From positions 62,001 to 126,000 of the forward strand of contig NZ_AQQS01000011.1 in assembly GCF_002088275.1 (NCBI RefSeq): DNA of 64,000 nt. The letters are read 5' to 3'. This document shows, one piece after another, positions 16,888 to 25,313 of the stretch. The notes beneath the pieces are model-generated. The model ran no database searches. It worked only from the letters and a program-made list of their open reading frames with translations, and was not told where the DNA came from. Position numbers and translations under genes: made by a program. This DNA is from Aurantimonas sp. 22II-16-19i (GTDB taxonomy: Bacteria; Pseudomonadota; Alphaproteobacteria; Rhizobiales; Rhizobiaceae). Position 1 is the first letter of the stretch; every line of letters begins with the position of its first letter.

Positions 16888-17781
16888 ATGACCATAACAG
16901 CGTCAACAAACAATGCCGAGACGGCGCGCTATCGCGTCACCGGGATGGACTGCCCCTCCTGCGCGGCTAAGATCGAGAAGGCCGCGCGCTCCGTCGGTGT
17001 CGAGGACGTGAAGGTCTCGACCGCCACGCAAGTCATGACCCTGCGGGTGGACGACCCCGAAACCCGTTTGCCCGAGGTCGAACGTGCCGTGACGGGGATC
17101 GGCTATCGGCTCGATCGCCTGGACGCCCCGAGCGTCGATGCCGAAGGCGACATCGACGACCTGCCCGAGGATCTGAGCCATATCACGCCCGCTTATAAGC
17201 GGGCGCTGTGGATCGTCGTCGCGCTGAATGTCGGCTACGGCATCATTGAGATGTTCGGCGGCTTTCTGTCGGGCTCGCAGGCGCTCAAGGCCGATGCGCT
17301 CGATTTTCTGGGCGATGGCCTGATAACTTTCCTTGGAATCCTGGCGATCGGCTGGAGCCTCGTCTGGCGCGCCCGCTCCGCCCTCATCCAGGGACTGTTC
17401 CTTGGCGCCCTCGGTGTCGGGGTTCTCGCCAACACGGTCTATCGCGTGCTCGTGCAGCAGCAGCCGGAAGCCGAGCTGATGGGCTTGTTTGCGGTGATCG
17501 CGCTCGTGGTCAACGTCATCGCAGTTCTTCCGCTGCTACCGCACCGGACGGGAGACGCCAATGTCCGCGCCGTCTGGCTGTTCTCGCGCAACGACGCGAT
17601 CGGCAACGCCGCCGTGGTCGTTGCGGCGGGACTGGTGGCCTGGACGGCCTCGCCCTGGCCGGATCTGGGCGTGGCTGTCATCATCGCCGGGCTGTTTCTG
17701 CAATCCTCTTGGTCGATCATCCGTGACGCACGGAGCGATCTGCGCGAAACCTCGTCGGCTTCGGCTCGTGCGCCCGCATGA
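16888..17781 (+). CDS. cation diffusion facilitator with N-terminal HMA domain
   Basis: The product has 297 residues. Residues about 14-80 form a heavy-metal-associated domain with GMDCPSC (C22, C25). A CDF-type membrane domain follows, with helix-2 motif ADALDFLGDG and helix-5 motif SRNDAIGN. The usual HxxxD metal ligands are replaced by DxxxD in helix 2 and by a Phe/Asp arrangement in helix 5, so the metal may not be zinc. The fusion of an HMA chaperone domain to a CDF is uncommon. It heads an operon running to the P450 gene. The ATG at 16888 has AGGGAA 7 nt upstream. Confidence 0.88.
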   Translation: MTITASTNNAETARYRVTGMDCPSCAAKIEKAARSVGVEDVKVSTATQVMTLRVDDPETRLPEVERAVTGIGYRLDRLDAPSVDAEGDIDDLPEDLSHITPAYKRALWIVVALNVGYGIIEMFGGFLSGSQALKADALDFLGDGLITFLGILAIGWSLVWRARSALIQGLFLGALGVGVLANTVYRVLVQQQPEAELMGLFAVIALVVNVIAVLPLLPHRTGDANVRAVWLFSRNDAIGNAAVVVAAGLVAWTASPWPDLGVAVIIAGLFLQSSWSIIRDARSDLRETSSASARAPA

Positions 17782-17859
17782 GACCTGACCGGCAGCAATG
17801 AAGCCTAACTGATCGAAGGCCGTCCATGCGCGAAGGCTAAACGATCTGCTGGAAGAAGC

Positions 17860-18861
17860 ATGAGCACATGGATCTGGGCAGCCGTGCTGGTGGCTGCCGT
17901 CTTCGCCGCAGAATGGGGCTCGGATCATCTCGCCGAGCCCCTTCGCAGGCTGCGCAAGCAATGGGGACTGTCGGCCGCGGCGGGGGGCTCGCTGATCGGG
18001 ATCGCCACCGCAAGTCCTGAGGTCGGCGTGAACATCACCAGCGCCGTGCGGGGTGTGTCCGACATCGGGTTGGGGGCGATGCTCGGCTCGACCGCCATCG
18101 GCATTCCGGCGCTCGTCTCGGTCGGCTATCTTGCAACGCGCAAGCGCGACATTCCCGACGATCCGGGTCATCAGAGGCATCTCCGGGAGCATCTGCTGCG
18201 CGTTGATCCGAGCGCCGTGACCGTGCAGGCGCTCCCGTATCTCGGCATCCTGGCGCTCGCCGCCGTTCTGATCCTTCCCTCGCCATGGCAGGGCTTGCAG
18301 CCGATCGACGGCTGGATCCTGCTCGCCGCCTACATCGCCTATGCCGGCCAAGCTTTCTTTCGCGGCCGCGGTGAGGCCGAACAGGTCGAATGGTCGCGGA
18401 AGAAAATCTGGCTGGCGGTGGCCGGTGTCGGGGTTCTCGCGCTCGGCGCCTACTTCACCGTCATCTCGACGCAGAACCTGGTCAAGGCGTTCGGCATCTC
18501 ACCAATCATCGGCGGCCTGTTCATCACTGCGCCTTTGGCGGCCCTCCCGGAAATCTTCGCCTCGTGGAAGCTTTCCCGCAGCGGCCAGATCACGCCGGCG
18601 CTCACCAACATCATCGGCGATCACGCCGTGACCATGACGGTCGGCTTTCTGCCTCTGGCGCTTGTCGGGACGCCGATCGACAATTTCCGGCTGGTCTGGG
18701 TGAGCTTCGTCTTCGTTGCTCTGATGCCCCTGCTTTATGCCGCGTTCATCCGCTGGGGAGGGCCAGAGCCAGGCTTTCGCCGCTGGCAAGTGCTGACCCT
18801 GCTGGGCGCCTACTTCGTCTATGTCGGCGTGGTGGTGGTCTGGGTGCTGGAGCTGGTTTGA
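17860..18861 (+). CDS. sodium/calcium exchanger superfamily membrane protein
   Basis: The product has 333 residues and is mostly hydrophobic, with two alpha-repeat signatures: GIATASPEVGVNITS near 48-62 and ALPEIFASWKLS near 228-239. These are the ion-binding repeats of the NCX/CaCA superfamily. A polar cytoplasmic loop follows helix 3. In this operon it could expel divalent cations in exchange for Na or H ions; the substrate is not determinable from sequence. Its stop overlaps the ccdA start (TGATG). Confidence 0.88.
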   Translation: MSTWIWAAVLVAAVFAAEWGSDHLAEPLRRLRKQWGLSAAAGGSLIGIATASPEVGVNITSAVRGVSDIGLGAMLGSTAIGIPALVSVGYLATRKRDIPDDPGHQRHLREHLLRVDPSAVTVQALPYLGILALAAVLILPSPWQGLQPIDGWILLAAYIAYAGQAFFRGRGEAEQVEWSRKKIWLAVAGVGVLALGAYFTVISTQNLVKAFGISPIIGGLFITAPLAALPEIFASWKLSRSGQITPALTNIIGDHAVTMTVGFLPLALVGTPIDNFRLVWVSFVFVALMPLLYAAFIRWGGPEPGFRRWQVLTLLGAYFVYVGVVVVWVLELV

Positions 18862-19604
18862 TGGAGATCTCCAGTATTGGGATTGCGACGGCCTTCGCCG
18901 CCGGCGTCGTGTCCTTTCTGTCCCCTTGCGTGCTGCCGCTGGTGCCCGGCTACGTCTCCTATGTCGCCGGGCGCACAATCAGCCCGGACGGGCTCACAAC
19001 CGAGACCGGCTTCACGGCTGCAGTTCGGACCTTCGGCCTGAGCCTCTGCTTCGTGCTGGGGTTCTCGACCGTATTCGTCCTACTGGGCGCCAGTGCGACG
19101 GCCATGAGCGGGCTCCTTCGCACGCATCTCTACGAGGCGAACCTGATCGGGGGCGCGATCGTCATCGTCTTCGGCCTGTTCACGACGGGTCTCGTGCCGA
19201 TGCCCTGGCTCGACCGTGACCTGAGGGTCCATGCGAGCCCGAGCAGCGGCGGCCCTTGGGCCGCCTATCTCCTCGGTCTGGCCTTCGCCTTCGGCTGGAC
19301 CCCGTGCATTGGACCGGTGTTGGGCGCGATCCTGGCGCTGTCGGCCGCTAATGCGACGGCCGGAAGCGGAACGGCCTTGCTGGCCGTTTATTCGCTCGGC
19401 TTGGGCCTGCCCTTCATCCTGGCCGCGCTCTTCATGCGCGGGTTCATGGCGAAGATGAAGGCCATGCGTCGAACCGGTCGTGTCCTGAAAATCATGGCAG
19501 GCGGGGTGATGATGTTGATGGGTATCGCCATGATCACCGGTCACCTCACGCGCTTTGCGTTTTGGCTTCTCGCGATCTTCCCCGCCCTCGGCCAGATCGG
19601 CTGA
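18861..19604 (+). CDS. ccdA: CcdA/DsbD-type transmembrane electron carrier
   Basis: The product is a 247-residue protein with six helices. The two redox Cys are in SPCVLPLVPGYVSYV (helix 1) and WTPCIGPVLGA (helix 4). CcdA moves electrons from cytoplasmic thioredoxin to periplasmic thioredoxin-like proteins. In this window the likely partners are the TlpA-like and CcmG-like proteins at 3313-4586. Start ATG at 18861, overlapping the antiporter stop by one base. Confidence 0.92.
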   Translation: MEISSIGIATAFAAGVVSFLSPCVLPLVPGYVSYVAGRTISPDGLTTETGFTAAVRTFGLSLCFVLGFSTVFVLLGASATAMSGLLRTHLYEANLIGGAIVIVFGLFTTGLVPMPWLDRDLRVHASPSSGGPWAAYLLGLAFAFGWTPCIGPVLGAILALSAANATAGSGTALLAVYSLGLGLPFILAALFMRGFMAKMKAMRRTGRVLKIMAGGVMMLMGIAMITGHLTRFAFWLLAIFPALGQIG

Positions 19605-19633
19605 GCTGATTATCTAAGGAGCACTTCCGCGGC

Positions 19634-20107
19634 ATGCTCAAGCTCGGCCTTCCTCTCACCCTTCTCAGCTTCCTCCTCGATCAGGCGACGAAGTGGTGGA
19701 TCCTGAACCACGTCATGGATCCGCCGCAGGTCATTCCCGTCACCGGCTTCTTCAATCTCGTGCTCGGCTTTAACACCGGCGTGAGCTTCGGCTTGTTCGG
19801 CGAAGCACCGGCTTGGCTCCTGATGGCGTTCACACTGGCGATGGTGGCGGGGCTCCTGGTTTGGATGACGCGCACCGACAGCCGCCTGACGGCAATCGCC
19901 CTCGGCCTCGTCGTGGGCGGTGCGCTTGGTAACCTGCTCGACCGGCTGAGGCATGGCGCGGTGACGGACTTTTTGGACTTCTACGTGGGCGCCTATCACT
20001 GGCCCGCATTCAATTTCGCCGACGTGGCGATCGTCAGCGGCGTCGGGTTACTGCTCATCGAGAGTGTCTTGGCACGTGAAGAAACGAAAGCCGCAACGGA
20101 TGCCTGA
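19634..20107 (+). CDS. lspA: lipoprotein signal peptidase (signal peptidase II)
   Basis: The product has 157 residues and four transmembrane helices. The aspartic protease dyad is present: D112 in AVTDFLDF and D130 in WPAFNFADVAI, with GNLLDRL in the conserved third box. It cleaves the signal peptide from lipid-modified prolipoproteins, completing the step started by Lgt. With lgt at 14012 this gives the island its own lipoprotein maturation pair. Its end overlaps the P450 start by 8 bp. Confidence 0.93.
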   Translation: MLKLGLPLTLLSFLLDQATKWWILNHVMDPPQVIPVTGFFNLVLGFNTGVSFGLFGEAPAWLLMAFTLAMVAGLLVWMTRTDSRLTAIALGLVVGGALGNLLDRLRHGAVTDFLDFYVGAYHWPAFNFADVAIVSGVGLLLIESVLAREETKAATDA

Positions 20108-21380
20108 AGTCCCGCGCACCAGAATGCCGGATGCCACTCTGGCCCTCATCAATGATCCCTATCAATTCATCTCGAAGCGGTGCCGAGAGTTTGGGTCAGA
20201 CCTGTTCAAAACGCGGCTGATGCTGCAAATGGCGACCTGTATGACTGGCCCGGAAGCGGCGCGGCTCTTCTACGATGAAAGCCGATTCATCCGGCGTGGC
20301 GCCATGGTCGGGCGCATTCAGAAGACATTGCTCGGCAAAGGCGGCGTGCAGGGCCTCGACGACGAGGCCCACAGACACCGCAAGCAGATGTTCATGTCGC
20401 TGATGCGCCCTGAGCGGATCGCATCGCTGGTAGCGAGAACAGCCGAGGAGTGGGATGCCTCCGCTCGCGCCTGGTCGTTGAAGGGCGAGGTGGTTCTTTA
20501 TGACGAGCTGCACGTCCTTCTGACACGCGCGGCCTGCGCCTGGGCCGGAGTGCCGCTCGCGGAGCCGGAGGTCGAGCAGCGAACGCGGGAGATCACCGCG
20601 CTGTTCGACTGTGCCGGATCGGTTGGACCGAAACACTGGTGGGCTCGCCTGGCCCGCAAGCGGAGCAACCGCTGGATCGAGAGCATCATCGGCGACATTC
20701 GCGACGCACGAATTCATCCCCCAGAGCAGTCCGCCGCCCATGTCGTCGCATGGCACCGGGATCTTGAGGGCGAGCTGCTGACGCCCCACGTCGCTGCCGT
20801 GGAACTCCTCAATGTGGTCAGACCGATCGTGGCCGTCGGCGTCTATATCACCTTCGCCGCCCACGCTCTGCATCGCCATCCCGAATGCCGGCGCAAGCTC
20901 CAAGCCGGTGATGATGCCAGTTACACCGAATCCTTCGTGCAGGAGGTCCGGCGATTTTATCCTTTCTTCCCCGCTGTCGCGGCACGGTTGCGCCGCGAGT
21001 TCGAATGGAACGGATATCGGTTCCCGAAAGGACGCCGTGTTCTCCTGGACCTATATGGAACGGACCATGATGCCCGGTCATGGGAATCGCCTGAGACCTT
21101 TCAGCCGGAGCGGTTTCGTGATTGGGACCGAAGTCCCTTCAGCTTCATTCCCCAAGGTGGCGGCGAATACCACGTTCATCACCGATGCCCGGGCGAGTGG
21201 ATCACGATCGAGCTGATGAAACTCGCCTCACAGGTCCTTTCCAAGGATATCCAATATGACGTGCCGGAGCAGGACCTGCGGATCGACTATTCGAGGCTCC
21301 CCGCTCTGCCGTGTAGCCGCTTCATCATCAGCAACGTAAGGCCGGATCTGACAGGGAGACCTGCTGCGGCGCTAAGCTGA
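20100..21380 (+). CDS. CYP152-family cytochrome P450 (fatty-acid peroxygenase type)
   Basis: The product has 426 residues. The heme ligand is C363 in PQGGGEYHVHHRCPGEW, a heme loop typical of CYP152. R241-P242 in LLNVVRPIVAVG replaces the usual acid-alcohol pair and corresponds to R242-P243 of P450BSbeta, which anchors the fatty-acid carboxylate so that H2O2 can be used directly. The expected reaction is alpha- or beta-hydroxylation, or decarboxylation, of fatty acids with H2O2. The gene is translationally coupled to lspA. The start at 20100 is chosen; 20121 is an alternative. Confidence 0.92.
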   Translation: MPEVPRTRMPDATLALINDPYQFISKRCREFGSDLFKTRLMLQMATCMTGPEAARLFYDESRFIRRGAMVGRIQKTLLGKGGVQGLDDEAHRHRKQMFMSLMRPERIASLVARTAEEWDASARAWSLKGEVVLYDELHVLLTRAACAWAGVPLAEPEVEQRTREITALFDCAGSVGPKHWWARLARKRSNRWIESIIGDIRDARIHPPEQSAAHVVAWHRDLEGELLTPHVAAVELLNVVRPIVAVGVYITFAAHALHRHPECRRKLQAGDDASYTESFVQEVRRFYPFFPAVAARLRREFEWNGYRFPKGRRVLLDLYGTDHDARSWESPETFQPERFRDWDRSPFSFIPQGGGEYHVHHRCPGEWITIELMKLASQVLSKDIQYDVPEQDLRIDYSRLPALPCSRFIISNVRPDLTGRPAAALS

Positions 21381-21409
21381 TGGGCGAGAGCGAGCCACAC
21401 TCGTTTTAC

Positions 21410-21850
21410 TCAGTCTCTGGAGTGCGGATGCCCCCCCCTCGGTGTTGCGGTCGGCGACAGCGCCTCGATGATCTGGCACTCGGCGACCGTACCGCGGCTG
21501 CATTGGCTGAGAATGCTGTCCAGCTCCCGGCGTAGAGCCTGAAGATCCCGGATCTTGCGCTTCACCTCGGCCAGGTGCTCGCGCGCGATCGCATCGACCG
21601 CCTCGCAGGGACGGTCGCGCTGGTCCGACAAGCCGAGAAGGTCACGCACCTGCTCGATGGAGAAGCCGAGATCGCGCGCCCGGCGGATGAAACTGAGGCG
21701 GCCCAAATGGGCGGCCGAGTAGCTACGGTAGTTGCCAGCCGTGCGCTCCGGGGCCGGCAGGAGGGAGATCCGCTCGTAATAGCGGATCGTCTCCACCTTC
21801 GTGGACGTCGCCTTTGCAAGATCCCCGATCGAGAGGTTTTCGCACGCCAT
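21410..21850 (-). CDS. cadR: CadR/PbrR-like MerR family regulator
   Basis: The product has 146 residues. An HTH (LSIGDLAKATSTKVETIRYYERISLL) is followed by metal ligands C82, C117 and C125 and a His-containing tail (HPHSRD), as in Cd/Pb/Zn-responsive CadR/PbrR proteins. It diverges from the Zn/Cd/Pb ATPase across a CTGTAG dyad. The start is the ATG at 21850; a longer reading would cross the operator and enter the ATPase gene. Confidence 0.88.
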   Translation of the reverse strand: MACENLSIGDLAKATSTKVETIRYYERISLLPAPERTAGNYRSYSAAHLGRLSFIRRARDLGFSIEQVRDLLGLSDQRDRPCEAVDAIAREHLAEVKRKIRDLQALRRELDSILSQCSRGTVAECQIIEALSPTATPRGGHPHSRD

Positions 21851-21854
21851 GCCC

Positions 21855-21886
21855 TTGACCCTGTAGTTGCTACAGGGTGCACATAT
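21855..21886 (+). promoter_or_regulatory. MerR/CadR-type promoter of the P-type ATPase gene
   Basis: TTGACC is followed by CTGTAG-TTG-CTACAG and a 20-bp spacer to ACATAT. The architecture parallels the zntA promoter of E. coli. The half-sites are identical to the two mer operators at 5761 and 6580. The ATPase start lies 32 bp downstream. Confidence 0.8.
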
Positions 21887-21917
21887 GATCTGACATCGAA
21901 GAAGTCGAGGTGACACC

Positions 21918-24089
21918 ATGGCAGCCGAGGCCGCCACCCAACTCAAGCTCCGTGTCGAAGGCATGGATTGCGGAGCCTGCGCTCTGAAGGTCGAAAACGG
22001 ACTGAAGCGCCTGCCCGGCGTCAGCGACATCAATGTCAATGTCGGGCTGGAACGGCTTTCCCTCGTCTTCAATGAGGACCGCACCTCGCGCAAAGCAATC
22101 GAGGAGCGCATCCGTTCCCTCGGCTACGCTCCGCATTCACTCGACGCTCAGACGTCGGCCGACCGTCCCGCTTTTGAAGCTCCATCGACAGTCGCCGATG
22201 GAGCTTTGTGGCAGACGCGCAAAGGGCAGCTTGTCCTCGGCACCGGCGCTGTCCTCATCCTGGCTTTCATCGTCGCGGCGGTCGCGCCCGCTTTGGCCGA
22301 ATGGGCCTATGTGGCCGCGGCGCTGCTCGGCCTGGTCCCGATCGCCCGGCGTGCTATCGCCGGAGCACGCAACGGCACGCCCTTCAGCATCGAAACCCTG
22401 ATGTCCGTCGCCGCGATCGGCGCCATCGCGATCGGCGAGGGCGCGGAGGCGGCGGTCGTTGTCTTCCTCTTCGCCATGGGCGAGCTGCTTGAGAACGTCG
22501 CCGCTGGCCGGGCACGCGCCGGGATCGAGGCTCTGATGAACCTCGTGCCGCGCGTCGCGCGCCTTGAGCAGGGCGGCGCCGTCTCGGAGGTTCCGGTCGA
22601 ACGGCTCGGCATCGGCGATATCGTCGTGGTGCGGCCCGGTGATCGCGTGCCCTCGGACGGCGAGGTGATCGATGGCATGTCCGAGATGGACGAGGCGCCG
22701 GTCACGGGTGAGTCCGTGCCGGTCCTGAAAGAGGTAGGCAGCAGCGTCTATGCCGGCAGCATCAACGCCAATGGCGTGCTGCGCGTGCGCATCACGCGCA
22801 CGGCCGCCGACAACACGATCGCCCGCATCATTCACCTCGTCGAGGAGGCGCAAGGCTCAAAGGCGCCGACGGCCCGCTTCATCGACCGGTTCAGCGCCTA
22901 CTACACACCCGCAGCAATGGCGGTCGCGGCGCTGATCATGGTCGTGCCGCCGCTCCTATTCGGAGCGGAGTGGTCGACGTGGATTTATCGCGGCCTCGCG
23001 ACGCTGCTAATCGCCTGCCCCTGCGCTCTTGTGATCTCGACGCCGGCGGCGATCGCCTCCGGCCTTGCCGCCGGGGCCCGGCGCGGTCTTCTCATCAAGG
23101 GTGGCGCCGCTCTCGAAACGCTGGGCAAGGTTCGCACCGTCGCCTTCGACAAGACCGGCACTCTGACGATCGGGTGCCCGAAGGTGACCGACGTCATCGC
23201 GATCGAGGGTGACGAGGCCGAAATCCTGGCGAAGGCCGCGGCCGTCGAGCGCGGGTCCAGCCATCCGCTCGGCGCTGCCATCGTAGAGGCGGCCGAGGCG
23301 CGCGGCCTCGAACTGCCGAAGGTGTTCGGCGGGGCGATGGCGATCCCCGGCAAGGCCGTGACGGCGCGCCTGCGCGAAGGCTTCGTCTCGGTCGGTTCGC
23401 CGCGCTATGCGGCCGAGCAAGGCGACGTGCCCGAGGCGATCCGTGGCCGGCTTCTTTCTCTGGAGGCCGAGGGCAAGACGGCGGTGGTTGTGATGAGCGG
23501 CAAGCGAATCCTTGGCGTCGTCGCCCTGCGCGATGAGGCCCGCGAGGACGCGGCCGCAGGCGTGGCCCGCCTCAATGCGCTCGGCGTCCGCACCGTCATG
23601 CTGACCGGCGACAATCGGCGCACCGCCGCCGCGATCGCTGATAGCCTTGGCCTGGAGGCAAAAGCCGAACTGCTGCCGGATGCCAAGCTCGCCGAGATCG
23701 GGACGCTTAAGGCGCAGGGCGGCATCGCCATGGTGGGCGACGGCATCAACGATGCGCCGGCGCTGGCCGCTGCTTCGGTCGGTATAGCCATGGGCGGGGG
23801 CACGGATGTCGCGCTGGAAACGGCGGATGCCGCCTTGCTCAAGAACCGCGTCACGGGCGTGGCCGAGCTGGTGGAGCTGTCGCGCGCGACGCTCGGCAAC
23901 ATCTGGCAGAACATCGCCCTGGCGCTCGGCCTCAAGGCCATCTTCCTGGTAACGACCCTGACCGGCACGACGACGCTCTGGATGGCGATCCTGGCCGATA
24001 CCGGCGCCACCGTGCTCGTCACGATCAACGCGCTGCGCCTCCTGCGCTTCCATGCCGATCGTCCGGCTGAGCCGGCGGAAGCGCGCTGA
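21918..24089 (+). CDS. cadA: Zn/Cd/Pb-translocating P1B-type ATPase
   Basis: The product has 723 residues. One N-terminal HMA domain has GMDCGAC (C18, C21), followed by the CPC motif at 367-369, DKTGT at D411, TGDNRRTA and [10 protein letters not shown]. The last helices contain GLKAIFL and LADTGATVLV; a Lys and Asp at these places mark P1B-2 pumps for Zn(II), Cd(II) and Pb(II). It exports these ions from the cytoplasm. It is controlled by the divergent cadR and its stop overlaps the next CDF gene (TGATG). Confidence 0.94.
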   Translation: MAAEAATQLKLRVEGMDCGACALKVENGLKRLPGVSDINVNVGLERLSLVFNEDRTSRKAIEERIRSLGYAPHSLDAQTSADRPAFEAPSTVADGALWQTRKGQLVLGTGAVLILAFIVAAVAPALAEWAYVAAALLGLVPIARRAIAGARNGTPFSIETLMSVAAIGAIAIGEGAEAAVVVFLFAMGELLENVAAGRARAGIEALMNLVPRVARLEQGGAVSEVPVERLGIGDIVVVRPGDRVPSDGEVIDGMSEMDEAPVTGESVPVLKEVGSSVYAGSINANGVLRVRITRTAADNTIARIIHLVEEAQGSKAPTARFIDRFSAYYTPAAMAVAALIMVVPPLLFGAEWSTWIYRGLATLLIACPCALVISTPAAIASGLAAGARRGLLIKGGAALETLGKVRTVAFDKTGTLTIGCPKVTDVIAIEGDEAEILAKAAAVERGSSHPLGAAIVEAAEARGLELPKVFGGAMAIPGKAVTARLREGFVSVGSPRYAAEQGDVPEAIRGRLLSLEAEGKTAVVVMSGKRILGVVALRDEAREDAAAGVARLNALGVRTVMLTGDNRRTAAAIADSLGLEAKAELLPDAKLAEIGTLKAQGGIAMVGDGINDAPALAAASVGIAMGGGTDVALETADAALLKNRVTGVAELVELSRATLGNIWQNIALALGLKAIFLVTTLTGTTTLWMAILADTGATVLVTINALRLLRFHADRPAEPAEAR

Positions 24090-24730
24090 TGGCGGCCGTG
24101 AACACGATGGACGGCAAGGCGCTACACCGGCGTGCGCTGCGCCTCGAGTGGCTCACCGTTGCCTGGAACGTCGTCGAGGCTGTGGTGGCGATCGGGGCCG
24201 GGATTATTTCCGGCAGCACGGCCCTGATCGCCTTCGGCGTGGACAGCGTCATCGAGGTCACCTCCGCGATCGGCTTGCTCTGGCGGCTCTACAGCGCCGG
24301 TCCCGAGGCGGAAATCGGCGAGCGCGGCAAGGCCGAACGCCGCGCGCTCTATGTGGTGGCGGGCACGTTCTTCGCGCTGGCCGCCTACATCCTCTTCGAG
24401 AGCATCCCGGCGCTGCTGGCTCGCGAGGCACCCGACACGTCAATGGTCGGCCTCGTGCTGTCGGTGCTCTCCCTCCTCGTCATGCCGGCTCTCGCCTGGA
24501 CGAAGCAGCGTACCGGGCGCGAAATGAACAGTAAGGCGCTCCAGGCCGATGCCGCCGAGACCTGGGTGTGCTCCTGGATGTCATTCTCGCTGCTCCTCGG
24601 CGTCGGGCTTAACGCCGCCTTCGGCTGGTGGTGGGCGGACTCAGCCGGGGCGCTGCTCATGCTCCCGGTGATCGTCTGGCAGGGCTGGGACGCTCTCGGC
24701 GAAGCGCGGGAGCAAGCCGATGAGAGCTGA
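24089..24730 (+). CDS. CDF-like cation transporter
   Basis: The product has 213 residues with five or six predicted helices. Helix 2 carries FGVDSVIEV, and a later helix has ALQADAAETWVCSW, the positions of CDF metal ligands; both use Asp rather than the HxxxD pairs of zinc exporters. It is shorter than full CDF proteins and lacks the cytoplasmic C-terminal domain. It is translationally coupled to the Zn/Cd ATPase, so efflux of the same ions or a helper role is likely. Confidence 0.85.
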   Translation: MAAVNTMDGKALHRRALRLEWLTVAWNVVEAVVAIGAGIISGSTALIAFGVDSVIEVTSAIGLLWRLYSAGPEAEIGERGKAERRALYVVAGTFFALAAYILFESIPALLAREAPDTSMVGLVLSVLSLLVMPALAWTKQRTGREMNSKALQADAAETWVCSWMSFSLLLGVGLNAAFGWWWADSAGALLMLPVIVWQGWDALGEAREQADES

Positions 24731-25270
24731 CCGGCCCGTGCCGTCGCGCTCATATCCGGTGCGGCCGTTGTCCTCGCTTTGGCGGCGACGACGCGCCGCC
24801 GGGCGCGCCACGACTATGGGGAGTTGGGGCGCCTTCGGCCGTCCACCTCCGCGTCGGCCTACCTGGCCTATGGCCTTCACGCCGCCCTGCTCGCGGTGGC
24901 GGCTTGGCGGAAACCGCGGCCGCTTCCGATCGGCGCGAGGGCAGCCGGTGCTACCGGCCTCATTCTCGCCAGCGCTGGCGCTTCCCTCTATGCCGCCGCG
25001 CAAATGACCCTGGCCCCTCCCGAGACGTCCGGCACGCGCATGGGCGAGCTCGCAACCGGCGGAGCCTATCGGGTGAGCCGCAATCCCCAGCTCGTCGGCT
25101 GGGGTCTGGTATTGCTCGGCGCCGCGATCGCGGGCCGCTCCGCCGCCGCGCTCGGCCTTTGGGCCGTTTTCGCGGCCTCGCTGCCCGGCACGATCCGCGA
25201 CGAGTAGCGCACCCTGGAGCGCGTGTACGGGTCGCAATATTGCATCTATCGGCAGATCAAGCCAACTTAA
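24720..25270 (+). pseudogene. isoprenylcysteine methyltransferase-like membrane protein, disrupted
   Basis: Two lesions are visible. The natural start ATG at 24720 (overlapping the CDF stop as ATGA) is out of frame with the body unless one base is restored near 24734. The body encodes ARAVALISGAAVVLALAATT and an ICMT/PEMT-type core, GGAYRVSRNPQLVGWGLVLLG, and then meets an in-frame TAG at 25205. Beyond the TAG the same frame continues with the expected tail RTLERVYGSQYCIYRQIK to TAA at 25268. Intact relatives are small membrane methyltransferases in metal clusters. A short product might still start from TTG at 24779. Confidence 0.65.
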
Positions 25271-25313
25271 GCGCTACTCGAAATTTTCAGGAGTTTAGCG
25301 ACAGCCAATTGTT

